In this document: positions 36,701-44,194 of the stretch, piece by piece
How positions within the stretch are numbered: position 1 is the first letter of the stretch
Layout: every line of letters begins with the position of its first letter
Source: Lachnospiraceae bacterium OM04-12BH
GTDB lineage: Bacteria; Bacillota; Clostridia; Lachnospirales; Lachnospiraceae
Assembly (NCBI GenBank): GCA_003490145.1
Contig: QULQ01000020.1
Coordinates: 1 to 49,750, forward strand
Length of the DNA: 49,750 nucleotides
Reading direction: 5' to 3'
The notes under the pieces: model-generated
Seen by the model: the letters and a program-made list of their open reading frames with translations, nothing else
What the model was told of the DNA's origin: nothing
The model's database searches: none
Position numbers and translations under genes: made by a program

Positions 36701-37186
36701 TCTGTATATTTTCCGCAGGAGATATACCACCAGAGGAACAGATGCGAAGGGTATACCAAAGGCCGGAAAAACATTCAGGATCCCATAAGCAAACCCGGCA
36801 AGAAAGATCACCGGCTTACTTTCTCCATACTGATCCTTAAACAGATCTCTGGCAAGGAGCACCATGGAAAAGGTACCGATCACGATCTTTAGCAGATATC
36901 CTGCCACATACGCATAGTAAGATGGCAGGATCATATACAACAGAGAATAAAGTGAAAACTCGGAAGGCAGTACATCCCGGCTGATCCCCCCAAGAAACGG
37001 CACTTCTACGCCATGCTTCCAAAAGGCTCCTGTATTCTTCAGCATCTGGAACTGTGCCACGAACAGATCCAGGTTATCATGCACGGAAATAATACTTCCC
37101 TTTCCGAAAATCCCAAACACAAGGGCTGCAAAAACAAGAAAGCCGATGATCAGAACAAGATACCATTTTTCTGCTATTTTTTTCAC
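33770..37186 (-). CDS. YkoS/DUF6044-like membrane protein fused to an M3-type metallopeptidase
   Basis: A 1138-residue two-part protein. Residues 1-395 hold about 11-12 membrane spans in the style of GT-C/YkoS-like (DUF6044) proteins. Residues 420-575 match the conserved extracytoplasmic part of that family (FHPAILEYNGISTLDGY ... FDTWGARAYL). From about 600 to 1138 the protein is acidic and helical, with the gluzincin site HEFGH (936-940, DNA 34367-34381) and the third zinc ligand Glu962 in CEIHSQGLEM, as in M3/oligoendopeptidase-F enzymes. The reading frame is continuous. The start is GTG, with AGGAG 9 nt upstream. Topology puts the peptidase domain outside the cell. It is 3 bp downstream of a GT2 gene. 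Substrate unknown. Confidence 0.85.
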   Translation of the reverse strand: MKKIAEKWYLVLIIGFLVFAALVFGIFGKGSIISVHDNLDLFVAQFQMLKNTGAFWKHGVEVPFLGGISRDVLPSEFSLYSLLYMILPSYYAYVAGYLLKIVIGTFSMVLLARDLFKDQYGESKPVIFLAGFAYGILNVFPAFGIPFASVPLVVYLLRKIYRSPSAGWYLLLFLYPLLSYFSYFGLFILGYLAIAFVILWIRDRKFPFRMILSLIVLSAGYILFEYRLFGTMLFGSEETIRSTMEAGSFTGGEIVKTMVEGFRQGMFHAESIHTYLVMPVCLLYFLFLNVSYIRKGNMKGIFHDGYNLLMVLLVFNSVVYGIYYLEPFRSLIEKIVPPLKGWQFNRTIFFNPFVWYLAFLVVLVRLYQEKKKWLCVLTDLLAVAAVLLIVFSGTRYNDLYHTCVAKAYEILKGKESNDLSYGEFYSEELFAKAKEDIGYNGEWSAAYGFHPAILEYNGISTLDGYLGFYSQDYKDRFRKVIAPALSQNAASAEYFDTWGARAYLYSPTENSLVMAVRDYHVEDESLAIDVDAFKALSGRYLFSRICISNAEEEGFTLIGTYTDESSPYTLYVYRTTTLYQSNNWSEVPFAERDLTYDKDVIYETADHLEELAKEAVRQEENQETVVLQEEKALSLYESLLDGCIRVRTCNSLSQIRYDMDVRDEENASLQEQQYEDAVDITDRVYAVMAQICNSPYKEIFSEVFTESEISSLQDYEEMTEQEKDLILKENSLQQEYNEALLDDYDAEYEGKTWSFAMLETEEDSLAVEKYQAVQRALYEEKNSVIGEIYCELVSVRDQLAREYEYDNYAEYAYGGLYLRDYDTADAKALFKQVKKEVMPWLIEIESLYYEMDDSALEELNDSPAAERLSAVQKYIGELDPEMEEAFDHMLAYDLYDMDAGESKAQTGYTIELPWYGDAFIFDAPYGTCQDYVTTIHEFGHYNYAVHKKSNPLFVVNNMDLCEIHSQGLEMLFYDYDQDMIQGEAGDMFRLQDVVQLAEQTANACMLAEFEICVYENPDMTREEMNKLYCNLAREYGMAVNDQDIQELYSWVDIPHLFMQPCYYLGYGTSAFTSLDLFALAGEDREAAVDKYLELTAVSAETPYCEAVQKVGLRDIFEKGVPGEILKEVNNRLKKDYEQ

Positions 37187-37189
37187 TCT

Positions 37190-38134
37190 TTACTTCTCCT
37201 CTCTCTGTCTCAGTTCTTTTTCGCAGACGAGAGTATAACGATATTCAAAGTCTCTCCGGTTCTTCTGCGCACTGTTGGATAACATCAGTCCCGCAAAGAA
37301 AGACTGGATGGCAGCCAGCATGACAAATCCACACACGATCAGCGTCGGGAACTTCAGTACCAGTCCTGTAGCAAAATATTCTGCCAGTACCGGTATAAAA
37401 AACAACACCGAAACTACTGCCAGCAGAAGTGCAAACAGACTGAAAAAGCCAAAGGGCTTATAATCCCGGTACAGCCTGAAAATGGTCCCAAGAACCCTAA
37501 ATCCATCAGCATAGGTATTCAGCTTGGATACACTGCCCTCTGGCCTGTCCCTGTAATCCACGATCACATTATCGATCTGCAGCTGATTATATACAGCATG
37601 GATCGTCATTTCTGTTTCGATTTCAAAGCCCTTTGACAGAATTGGGAAAGTCTTGACAAAGCCATAACTGAATGCGCGGAATCCGGTCATAATATCCTTG
37701 ATATCACACTGAAACAGCCGATTGATACTGGCGCGTACCAGGGAATTTCCCATATTGTGGAAGGGACGCTTGTTTTCCGAAAAATAAGTGGAAGAAAGCC
37801 TGTCTCCGACTACCATATCTGCATTGTGATGCAGTACCTTGTCTACCATTTCCGGTGCGAATTCCATGGGATAGGTATCATCCCCGTCCACCATGATATA
37901 GCAGCGGGCTTCCACTTCCCGGAACATCCTGCGGATGACATTGCCTTTTCCCTGCATATATTCATGCCGGATCACAGCCCCTGCTTCCCTTGCCAGTTCT
38001 ACCGTTCTGTCTGTGGAATTATTATCGTATACATAGATCACCGCCTCTGGCAGTGCTGCCTTTGCATCTGCTACCACCTTGGCAATCGTCTTTTCCTCAT
38101 TATAACAGGGAATCAATACTGCTATCTTATCCAT
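37190..38134 (-). CDS. GT2 polyprenyl-phosphate-type glycosyltransferase
   Basis: A 314-residue membrane-bound family 2 glycosyltransferase of the DPM1/GtrB style. It has VLIPCYNEEKTIAKVV, the metal-binding VDGDDTYP (Asp83, Asp85, Asp86), the GFRAFSYGFVK and EIETEMTIHA segments, and two C-terminal membrane spans (about residues 232-255 and 270-292). Such enzymes charge undecaprenyl phosphate with a sugar for use by a GT-C partner on the outer face. The following gene, 3 bp away, encodes a YkoS-like candidate partner. The start overlaps the end of plsC by 8 bp and has AAAGGAG. Confidence 0.88.
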   Translation of the reverse strand: MDKIAVLIPCYNEEKTIAKVVADAKAALPEAVIYVYDNNSTDRTVELAREAGAVIRHEYMQGKGNVIRRMFREVEARCYIMVDGDDTYPMEFAPEMVDKVLHHNADMVVGDRLSSTYFSENKRPFHNMGNSLVRASINRLFQCDIKDIMTGFRAFSYGFVKTFPILSKGFEIETEMTIHAVYNQLQIDNVIVDYRDRPEGSVSKLNTYADGFRVLGTIFRLYRDYKPFGFFSLFALLLAVVSVLFFIPVLAEYFATGLVLKFPTLIVCGFVMLAAIQSFFAGLMLSNSAQKNRRDFEYRYTLVCEKELRQREEK

Positions 38135-38879
38135 ATCCGTTCTCCTTTGCTTCTTCCTTCAGACGGAAATAATTTTCCATGATCAGATCTCTGCTGTATG
38201 CACCAACCCTTTTCTGGGTTTCCTTCGGCAGATCCTTAATGTAGAAGGGCTTGCCGTACTCTACGATCACCGTGGTTTTCCTGATCCACGGGATATGATC
38301 TTCAAAAATAGCAGCAGAATTATAGATTGCCATAGGCACTACAGCGCAGCCACTTTTGCTTGCCACCTTAAAGCTTCCCTCATGGAATTCCATAAAGGTA
38401 TCATTTACCCGGTTTCTGGTTCCCTCTGGGAAAATACAGATGGATATACCTGCTTTCACCTTGTCAATGGCAGTCAATATGGTCTTCAGTCCCTGCTTCA
38501 CATCCTGTCTGTCCAGGAACAGACAATGCAGATTCTTCATCCAGTTTACCAGAAGCGGCCATCTCAGCATTTCCTTCTTGGCGATATATCCTGTCAGATC
38601 TGGAACTCTTGAATATGTGATAACAATATCAAAATAGCTCCTGTGGTTTCCCACGTACAGAACCGGTTCATTTTTTGGTACATTTTCCTCACCTTTTATA
38701 ACAACCTTGGTACCAGCAAGAAACAGGATCATCTTAAATGCCCACTGCACGATGCGCAGGGAGCTGATATCCTTCGCCCTCTGATTAAATTTACCGATCA
38801 CCCACTCGATCAGCAGCAGCGGTATGCCAAGCACCAGAAAAAGTACCAGAAATACTGCAACCAAAATCAAACGTATCAT
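38127..38879 (-). CDS. PlsC-family 1-acylglycerol-3-phosphate acyltransferase
   Basis: A 250-residue membrane-anchored acyltransferase. An N-terminal hydrophobic segment (residues 3-28) is followed by the catalytic NHRSYFD box (78-84, HX4D) and the substrate motif FPEGTRNR near residue 150. It acylates lysophosphatidic acid or a related acceptor at the membrane. It lies in a tight leftward operon (28 bp from the GH9-like lipoprotein gene, 8-bp overlap with GT2). It may therefore serve a lipid-linked glycan rather than bulk phospholipid synthesis, although that is inference. Confidence 0.9.
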   Translation of the reverse strand: MIRLILVAVFLVLFLVLGIPLLLIEWVIGKFNQRAKDISSLRIVQWAFKMILFLAGTKVVIKGEENVPKNEPVLYVGNHRSYFDIVITYSRVPDLTGYIAKKEMLRWPLLVNWMKNLHCLFLDRQDVKQGLKTILTAIDKVKAGISICIFPEGTRNRVNDTFMEFHEGSFKVASKSGCAVVPMAIYNSAAIFEDHIPWIRKTTVIVEYGKPFYIKDLPKETQKRVGAYSRDLIMENYFRLKEEAKENGYG

Positions 38880-38907
38880 ATTTTATCCTCTCTTTTCTGT
38901 CATATCT

Positions 38908-40416
38908 TCAGCTTCCGGAAACAATGCCAGCCAGCATAAATATCAGCATACTGTCTTCTTTGAACTGATTGATCACACAGGGAGCTTCCTCTGTGTCATC
39001 GCTGATATAATCAATCCCCCTCTCATTTCTGCCTAGGAGATAATGGAGCTGGTTTTCTATCATCTGCTTATACTCGTAATTGGAAATCACGTGATTGACC
39101 ACTGTCAGATATGCTGCCTGCGTCAGGATCCTGCTGCTGTCACCCTCTGCTTCTGAGGAAGTCATATACAGGGATCCCCTGACTTCCTCAGAAATTTCTT
39201 CAGCCTGATCCATCAGCATCGTCATGATCTTTTCACACAGTACCATACTTACCGCCTGTTTCGTAGATATATATGTAACACAGCCTGAAAGCTGCACCAT
39301 ATCCTCTGCCAGCGTCAGATCTCCATCTGAAAGATATTCTACCAGATATTTCTGATAGGATACCTGCCCTGCCGCCCGGTAAATCTCTGCCGCAGCTGCA
39401 AACCGCCAGATTTTTTCTTCCCGGTCATCTGCTTCCTCACATAAAACTGCATGCTTAAATGCCCGGTCCGCTGCTTTCAGACAGGTCATGGCATATTCCT
39501 TGTCATAATTCTGATACAGATATCCGAACTTTGCCATTGTCATGGCAAAAGCAAATTCCGCCCCTGCACAGGCCGGTTCCACATAACTGCCCTTGTCATA
39601 AGCTGTAACACCCGCATATACTGCACCGGTCTGTTTATCCTGCATTTTAAGAAACCACCCGGTTTCATAACGGATCTCATCCAGAATATCCGGGATCTGA
39701 TTTCCACTTTCCGGTATTCCTTCCTGGTCGGTATATTCCTGTGGATACAGCTCATAGGACATCATCAGCACAGCCATAGCCCTGGAAGCACCGGTAATAT
39801 TTTTTTCACCATTTTCATTCTGATGCCATCCACCGGAAGCATCCATACTTACAGAATCATTTCCCCGGAGCACACTCTTACCGGTATGACAGGCATTATG
39901 TGCCTTATCCCCCGCATACTCACTGCCAAGGGTCATACCGCACCGGTTATAATAATACTGTTTACAGGCCTCCTGAAAAAGGGAATCATACACCGTATCC
40001 GATATGGAAAAAGAATAGGATTTCCCAAGGATCGGTGCTTCTATGTAATAGGTGCCCGGAGCAGCAAAATCAGAAAAGTCACCGTATGCCTCCTTTTCTT
40101 CTCCCTCTTCCTTTCGGATCTCCGGATACCCCTGATAAACAATCTGTTCTGTTTTCTTATCTACCACATAAAATTCCTGCGGCAGATCCTTTCCTTTAAA
40201 AATAACAGTTTTATTCTCCTCTGGCAGATAGCCGAGCCGGTCAACCAGGATCCCCGGCATGCTTACCGGCACCTCATAAGAAAGCTGTGGTTCTTGTTCC
40301 ATACTGTCAGCCTCAGGTATATTTTCCTGGCCATTCTGCCGGTTTTCCTTTATACTGCCGCATCCCGTAAGGACAATCAGGCAAAGGAAAACCCAAATTA
40401 CCGAATGCCTTCGCAA
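38908..40416 (-). CDS. GH9-like lipoprotein lacking the catalytic aspartate motif
   Basis: The ribosome binding site (GGGAGG, 40424-40429) is 7 nt before a TTG at 40416, which is the likely start and gives 502 residues. A signal peptide ends in the lipobox LTGC (Cys19). An Ig-like cellulase N-domain follows (SMPGILVDRLGYLPEENKTVIF), then an alpha/alpha barrel of glycoside hydrolase family 9 type. Active GH9 enzymes have GGWYDAGD with a catalytic Asp; here the same place reads GGWHQNEN. The C-terminal part after YLLGRNERGIDY is short and lacks the usual His/Arg and Asn-Glu segments. It is probably a surface glycan-binding pseudoenzyme. It is first in a four-gene operon. Confidence 0.75.
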   Translation of the reverse strand: MRRHSVIWVFLCLIVLTGCGSIKENRQNGQENIPEADSMEQEPQLSYEVPVSMPGILVDRLGYLPEENKTVIFKGKDLPQEFYVVDKKTEQIVYQGYPEIRKEEGEEKEAYGDFSDFAAPGTYYIEAPILGKSYSFSISDTVYDSLFQEACKQYYYNRCGMTLGSEYAGDKAHNACHTGKSVLRGNDSVSMDASGGWHQNENGEKNITGASRAMAVLMMSYELYPQEYTDQEGIPESGNQIPDILDEIRYETGWFLKMQDKQTGAVYAGVTAYDKGSYVEPACAGAEFAFAMTMAKFGYLYQNYDKEYAMTCLKAADRAFKHAVLCEEADDREEKIWRFAAAAEIYRAAGQVSYQKYLVEYLSDGDLTLAEDMVQLSGCVTYISTKQAVSMVLCEKIMTMLMDQAEEISEEVRGSLYMTSSEAEGDSSRILTQAAYLTVVNHVISNYEYKQMIENQLHYLLGRNERGIDYISDDTEEAPCVINQFKEDSMLIFMLAGIVSGS

Positions 40417-40448
40417 GATTCTTCCTCCCAAATGGTATATCTCTATTG

Positions 40449-40477
40449 ATTATACCTGTTTTTAACAGTCGGGTAAA
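40449..40477 (-). promoter_or_regulatory. Promoter of the GH9-like/plsC/GT2/YkoS-M3 operon, with palindrome in the spacer
   Basis: TTTACC (40472-40477) and a perfect TATAAT (40449-40454) are separated by 17 bp on the minus strand. The start falls near 40442, about 12 nt before the ribosome binding site. The spacer holds the palindrome CTGTT-3-AACAG (40456-40468), a candidate operator. Confidence 0.6.
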
Positions 40478-40513
40478 GATATTTTCGTTTTCCGGTTCCT
40501 AGCCGTGGGTTCC

Positions 40514-41380
40514 CTAGCTGAGTCTTGTCATGGGATTGACAGGATTACCATCCTTTGTCAGCTTGAAATATACATTGGTTCCCTCAATACTGTAGTATTT
40601 CGTCGGAGCTGCCACACTGGCGATCATATCTCCCATGGACACATAGCTGCCTTCTGAGACCAGTATTTCCTTAAGCTGTCCGTAGGTGATCTCATATCCA
40701 TTACCAAGATCCATAGTAACCGCCTGCCCGATCTGCGGATCCTCAAATACACTTGTCACTTTACCCGCTGCCGCTGCCGTGATCATGTCTCCCTCATTTG
40801 CAGCGATTACAATAGCCGGGTTATATTTGTACTGATCCAGTGTCGGGAAATACACGGTCTTGTCCATACTGTAATTGATCAGCACGTTTCCTACGACCGG
40901 CCAGACAAGAGTATCCGTATCTCCAAAGGAAAGAGTCGGCTGCATGGCCGTGGAGATTGCTGGTGCATCTGTTTCCTGAGCTTTCGTGCCTGTTCCTTCC
41001 TCTTCTGCCGCATCTTCAGGCAGCTTTTCTCCTGCTGCCACATCCTCTGCCGGTGATGCTGACATACTCTCACTTACAGACCCATCCGGATTCTCCACGT
41101 TCTGCGACCCTGTTTCCTGAAAATATGGATCATAATCAAGGTCGTCTCCCGTCACCTCCTGTTCCTGCACATGCTGGATCGCCCTGATCTCATCCCCAGT
41201 ATCATTTGCCGCTCCGTTTTCCATTTCACTTAAGTCCACAACATATCCACGGTCCTGCGTGGAAGTACTGTCCTTCATCCACAAGCCTGTGGCTGTTAAT
41301 ACCCCAAGCACCGTAACAGCACAGACTGCCATGGCGATCCGTTCCTTCAGCAGACCTTTTCTTCTTATTTTCCTTTTCAT
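40514..41380 (-). CDS. Membrane-anchored LytM/M23-fold protein without catalytic residues
   Basis: A 288-residue protein with a basic N-terminus, one membrane span (about residues 15-32), a long Glu/Ser/Ala-rich linker to about residue 150 and a C-terminal LytM/M23-like beta domain (VWPVVGNVLINYSMDKTVYFPTLDQYKYNPAIVI...). In active M23 peptidases this domain has an HxxxD and an HxH motif. Here the corresponding places read YKYNPAIVIAA and NVYFKL, with no histidine in the whole domain. A structural role like that of degenerate SpoIIQ proteins is possible. GGAGAGA precedes the ATG. Confidence 0.75.
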   Translation of the reverse strand: MKRKIRRKGLLKERIAMAVCAVTVLGVLTATGLWMKDSTSTQDRGYVVDLSEMENGAANDTGDEIRAIQHVQEQEVTGDDLDYDPYFQETGSQNVENPDGSVSESMSASPAEDVAAGEKLPEDAAEEEGTGTKAQETDAPAISTAMQPTLSFGDTDTLVWPVVGNVLINYSMDKTVYFPTLDQYKYNPAIVIAANEGDMITAAAAGKVTSVFEDPQIGQAVTMDLGNGYEITYGQLKEILVSEGSYVSMGDMIASVAAPTKYYSIEGTNVYFKLTKDGNPVNPMTRLS

Positions 41381-41477
41381 TTTCTATCTCTCCATTCCTT
41401 TTCCATCCGGTTGATGAAATTCATTGTTCTATGGATAGTTTTACCCGATACTTCCTGTTTATTCATGGAGAGATACT

Positions 41478-41516
41478 AAAAAAGACAGTATTCTGAATCG
41501 TTTTCAAAATACTGTC
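41478..41516 (-). terminator. Terminator of the hydratase gene
   Basis: GACAGTATT/AATACTGTC (9-bp stem, 41484-41492 with 41508-41516) is followed on the minus strand by six T. It lies 12 bp past the hydratase stop. Confidence 0.8.
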
Positions 41517-41528
41517 CTTTATACTGAC

Positions 41529-43820
41529 TCATTTAACGCGGTTATAATTGATCAGACAGCCATCCAGAATGATCTGCCGTTCTTCATCTGTAAGATCTCC
41601 AAGCCTCACAGTAAATGCTTTCATACTGCCGCTCTTTACCGTATAGCCTGTGATCTCCTCTGCCTTCTCCTCTACAGCACTGCGGATGCCTGGGAAGAAC
41701 AGGAAATCCTTATTGGTAAATGGCAGCTCTCCTTCAGGGATCAGGAAAGGAAGCATACCCCAGTTGATCAGGTTGGAACGATATCTCTTTGTCGCATATT
41801 CATTGGCGATATTTGCCCAGCCGCCAAGCACCTTCTGGCAGGAGGCCGCCTGCTCTCTGGCAGAACCATCACCTGGCTTTACTGCAAAGATAGTAGAGCC
41901 AAATCCGGTGTTGGTATGATTTACTTCTGCAAACTGCTCTTTGATCGTTCCCATGACTTCTTTCAGATACGGGAATGCCTGACAGGGATGTCCTCCCTGT
42001 ACTCTTTCCTTCTCTGCCTTCTGGATCTCCTTGGCAAGTCCCACATAAGCAGGATCCTTTCTGGAAAGGGTAAACTCTGCAAGTCCAAGAGGATTGGAAC
42101 GATAGGATGAGGTTTCTCCGGAAGGAATCAGCTCATCTGTGGTGGTTACCGGATCATGGATCTCGGAAACAACCTGAAGCACCAGGTTCTCCGGGAGTGC
42201 CTCCATTGCAGGCCAGTCCTTGATATTGGGTCCAAAATGGATCTCCACTGAAGGATCTGCCACGCCTTGGGAGTCGAAGACTCTGTTCTTATAAATATTG
42301 GCATCAAAATGATATTTGTATTTACCGATCGTGCCGTCAAATTCTGTCGCCGGTGTCAGAACACCTTTATTTGCCGCTGTTGCGGCAATGGAACGTGCAT
42401 CCATCAGTGCTACGGAAGCGATCTGTCCACTCTGCAGCTTGGAGCCTTCTCTGTTCGGGAAGTTTCTTGTGGAATGACGGATACTGAACGCATTGTTTGC
42501 CGGTGTATCTCCTGCGCCAAAGCAGGGACCGCAGAATGCCGTCTTCAAAACAGCTCCTGTCTCAAGCAGTGTCGCTGCACAGCCATTTTTGATCAGCTCC
42601 ATATAGACTGGCATGGAAGCCGGATATACGCTTAAGGTAAATTCATCAGATCCGATGTAGCTGCCCTTCATAATATCCGCCGCTGCACAGATATTCTCAA
42701 ATCCACCACCGGCACAGCCTGCAATGATTCCCTGATCTACCATGAACCTGCCATTTCTTACCTTATCCTTCAGGGTATACGGTACAGCACCATCCAAAGA
42801 AACGGCTGCCTTTTTCTCTACATCATTTAAAATATCCATCAGATTGGCATTCAGTTCTGCAATCGTATAGGTATTGCTCGGATGGAACGGCATGGCGATC
42901 ATGGGCTCAATGGTTCCCAGATCGATCGTGATCATACCATCATAATATGCCACATCTGCAGGATTTAATTCCTTATATTCTTCACTTCTGCCATGGATCT
43001 CGTAGAACTCCTTAATGGCATCATCCGTCTTCCAGATAGATGACAGGCATGTCGTTTCTGTCGTCATGACATCAATGCCGATCCTGAAATCTGCACTTAA
43101 GGAAGCCACACCGGGACCTACAAATTCCATGACCTTATTCTTTACATAACCACTGGCAAATACTTCACCAATGATAGCAAGTGCCACGTCCTGCGGACCC
43201 ACACCCTTCTTCGGCTCTCCGGTCAGATACACACCAACGATACCCGGCATGTTAATGTCATAGGTCTGTGACAAAAGCTGCTTTACCAGCTCCGGTCCGC
43301 CTTCTCCCATGGCCATGGTTCCGAGAGCACCATATCTTGTGTGGGAATCACTTCCCAGGATCATCCTGCCGCCGCCAGCCAGCATTTCTCTTGCGAACTG
43401 GTGGATAACTGCCTGATGAGGAGGTACATAGACACCGCCATACTTCTTGGCGCAGGTCAGTCCAAACATATGATCATCTTCATTGATCGTACCACCCACC
43501 GCGCAAAGGGAATTGTGACAGTTGGTCAGTACATAGGGAATCGGGAATTTCGCAAGGCCTGAAGCCCTCGCTGTCTGAATAATTCCCACAAACGTAATAT
43601 CATGGGATGTCAGCTTGTCAAATTTAATCTTAAGCTTGTCCATATTTCCGGAAGTATTATGCTCCTCCAGAATCCCATAAGCGATCGTACCCTTTCTAGC
43701 ACTTTCTTTTGAAATCTCTCTGCCGGTCTTTGCTTTCAGCACTACGCCTGCCTGCTCATCATCCGGAATGATCTCCACTCCATTTACAAGATAAGCACCA
43801 CTGCCCAATACCTGAACCAT
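41529..43820 (-). CDS. Aconitase-superfamily hydratase (YbhJ-like)
   Basis: A 763-residue [4Fe-4S] hydro-lyase of the aconitase superfamily. The N-terminal half has the substrate motifs [13 protein letters not shown] and [21 protein letters not shown]. The cluster cysteines are in ECAGGGF-like GCAGGGFEN and in [10 protein letters not shown]. The C-terminal swivel domain follows. It does not carry the exact hallmarks of AcnA, AcnB, LeuC or homoaconitase that I know, and reads closest to the 'putative hydratase' YbhJ group. The substrate is therefore unknown. It is transcribed alone, with its own promoter and terminator. The AGGAGG is 12 nt from the ATG, which is long. Confidence 0.85.
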   Translation of the reverse strand: MVQVLGSGAYLVNGVEIIPDDEQAGVVLKAKTGREISKESARKGTIAYGILEEHNTSGNMDKLKIKFDKLTSHDITFVGIIQTARASGLAKFPIPYVLTNCHNSLCAVGGTINEDDHMFGLTCAKKYGGVYVPPHQAVIHQFAREMLAGGGRMILGSDSHTRYGALGTMAMGEGGPELVKQLLSQTYDINMPGIVGVYLTGEPKKGVGPQDVALAIIGEVFASGYVKNKVMEFVGPGVASLSADFRIGIDVMTTETTCLSSIWKTDDAIKEFYEIHGRSEEYKELNPADVAYYDGMITIDLGTIEPMIAMPFHPSNTYTIAELNANLMDILNDVEKKAAVSLDGAVPYTLKDKVRNGRFMVDQGIIAGCAGGGFENICAAADIMKGSYIGSDEFTLSVYPASMPVYMELIKNGCAATLLETGAVLKTAFCGPCFGAGDTPANNAFSIRHSTRNFPNREGSKLQSGQIASVALMDARSIAATAANKGVLTPATEFDGTIGKYKYHFDANIYKNRVFDSQGVADPSVEIHFGPNIKDWPAMEALPENLVLQVVSEIHDPVTTTDELIPSGETSSYRSNPLGLAEFTLSRKDPAYVGLAKEIQKAEKERVQGGHPCQAFPYLKEVMGTIKEQFAEVNHTNTGFGSTIFAVKPGDGSAREQAASCQKVLGGWANIANEYATKRYRSNLINWGMLPFLIPEGELPFTNKDFLFFPGIRSAVEEKAEEITGYTVKSGSMKAFTVRLGDLTDEERQIILDGCLINYNRVK

Positions 43821-43861
43821 ATGTATCTGTTGCCTCCTTTGATTGCTGTTTATCAGTAATC

Positions 43862-43890
43862 AGTATAAAATAAAATATTCTCCTTTGCAA
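43862..43890 (-). promoter_or_regulatory. Promoter of the hydratase gene
   Basis: TTGCAA (43885-43890) and TATACT (43862-43867) lie 17 bp apart on the minus strand, 42 bp upstream of the start codon. Confidence 0.55.
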
Positions 43891-43928
43891 TCTTTCCTTG
43901 CGGGCAATTCAGAGGCAGCATCCCCTTT

Positions 43929-44132
43929 TTATGCTTTTTTGTGATCGTAAGAGAAAATAGTCTGTATGGTTCCGTCTTCGTTATAATGAAGCTCTGTATA
44001 TTTCACGCAGCGTCTGTGATTGATTCCACCAGAAAGCTCGCAGTCGTGATAAAAAAGATACCATTTTCCACGGAACTCCACAATCGAATGGTGCGTTGTC
44101 CAACCGATCACAGGCTCTAAATTCAATAGCAA
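43929..44132 (-). pseudogene. C-terminal remnant of a GH43 glycoside hydrolase
   Basis: A 67-codon frame with no plausible ribosome binding site encodes the end of a GH43 catalytic domain: GWTTHHSIVEFRGKWYLFYHD and CVKYTELHYNEDGTIQTI are typical of GH43 arabinanases/xylosidases near the end of the five-bladed propeller. The first about 250 codons are missing. The sequence before it (44133-44194) is the upstream region of the divergent araC gene. This is a broken gene left by a deletion or rearrangement, and no functional protein is expected. Confidence 0.8.
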
Positions 44133-44194
44133 TTATTATGTTCTAAAAAGAGCAAAAACGAGCTACTATAGAGGCAGGAAAGGAGCCATTTATT

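Noticed and set aside
33770..37186. Two separate genes wrongly joined
   Set aside because: Translation is continuous over the junction, with no internal start preceded by a ribosome binding site that I could see and no stop. Read-level confirmation is still needed.
39451..40449. Plus-strand 332-codon ORF
   Set aside because: Antisense to the GH9-like lipoprotein gene. His/Ile-rich shadow composition.
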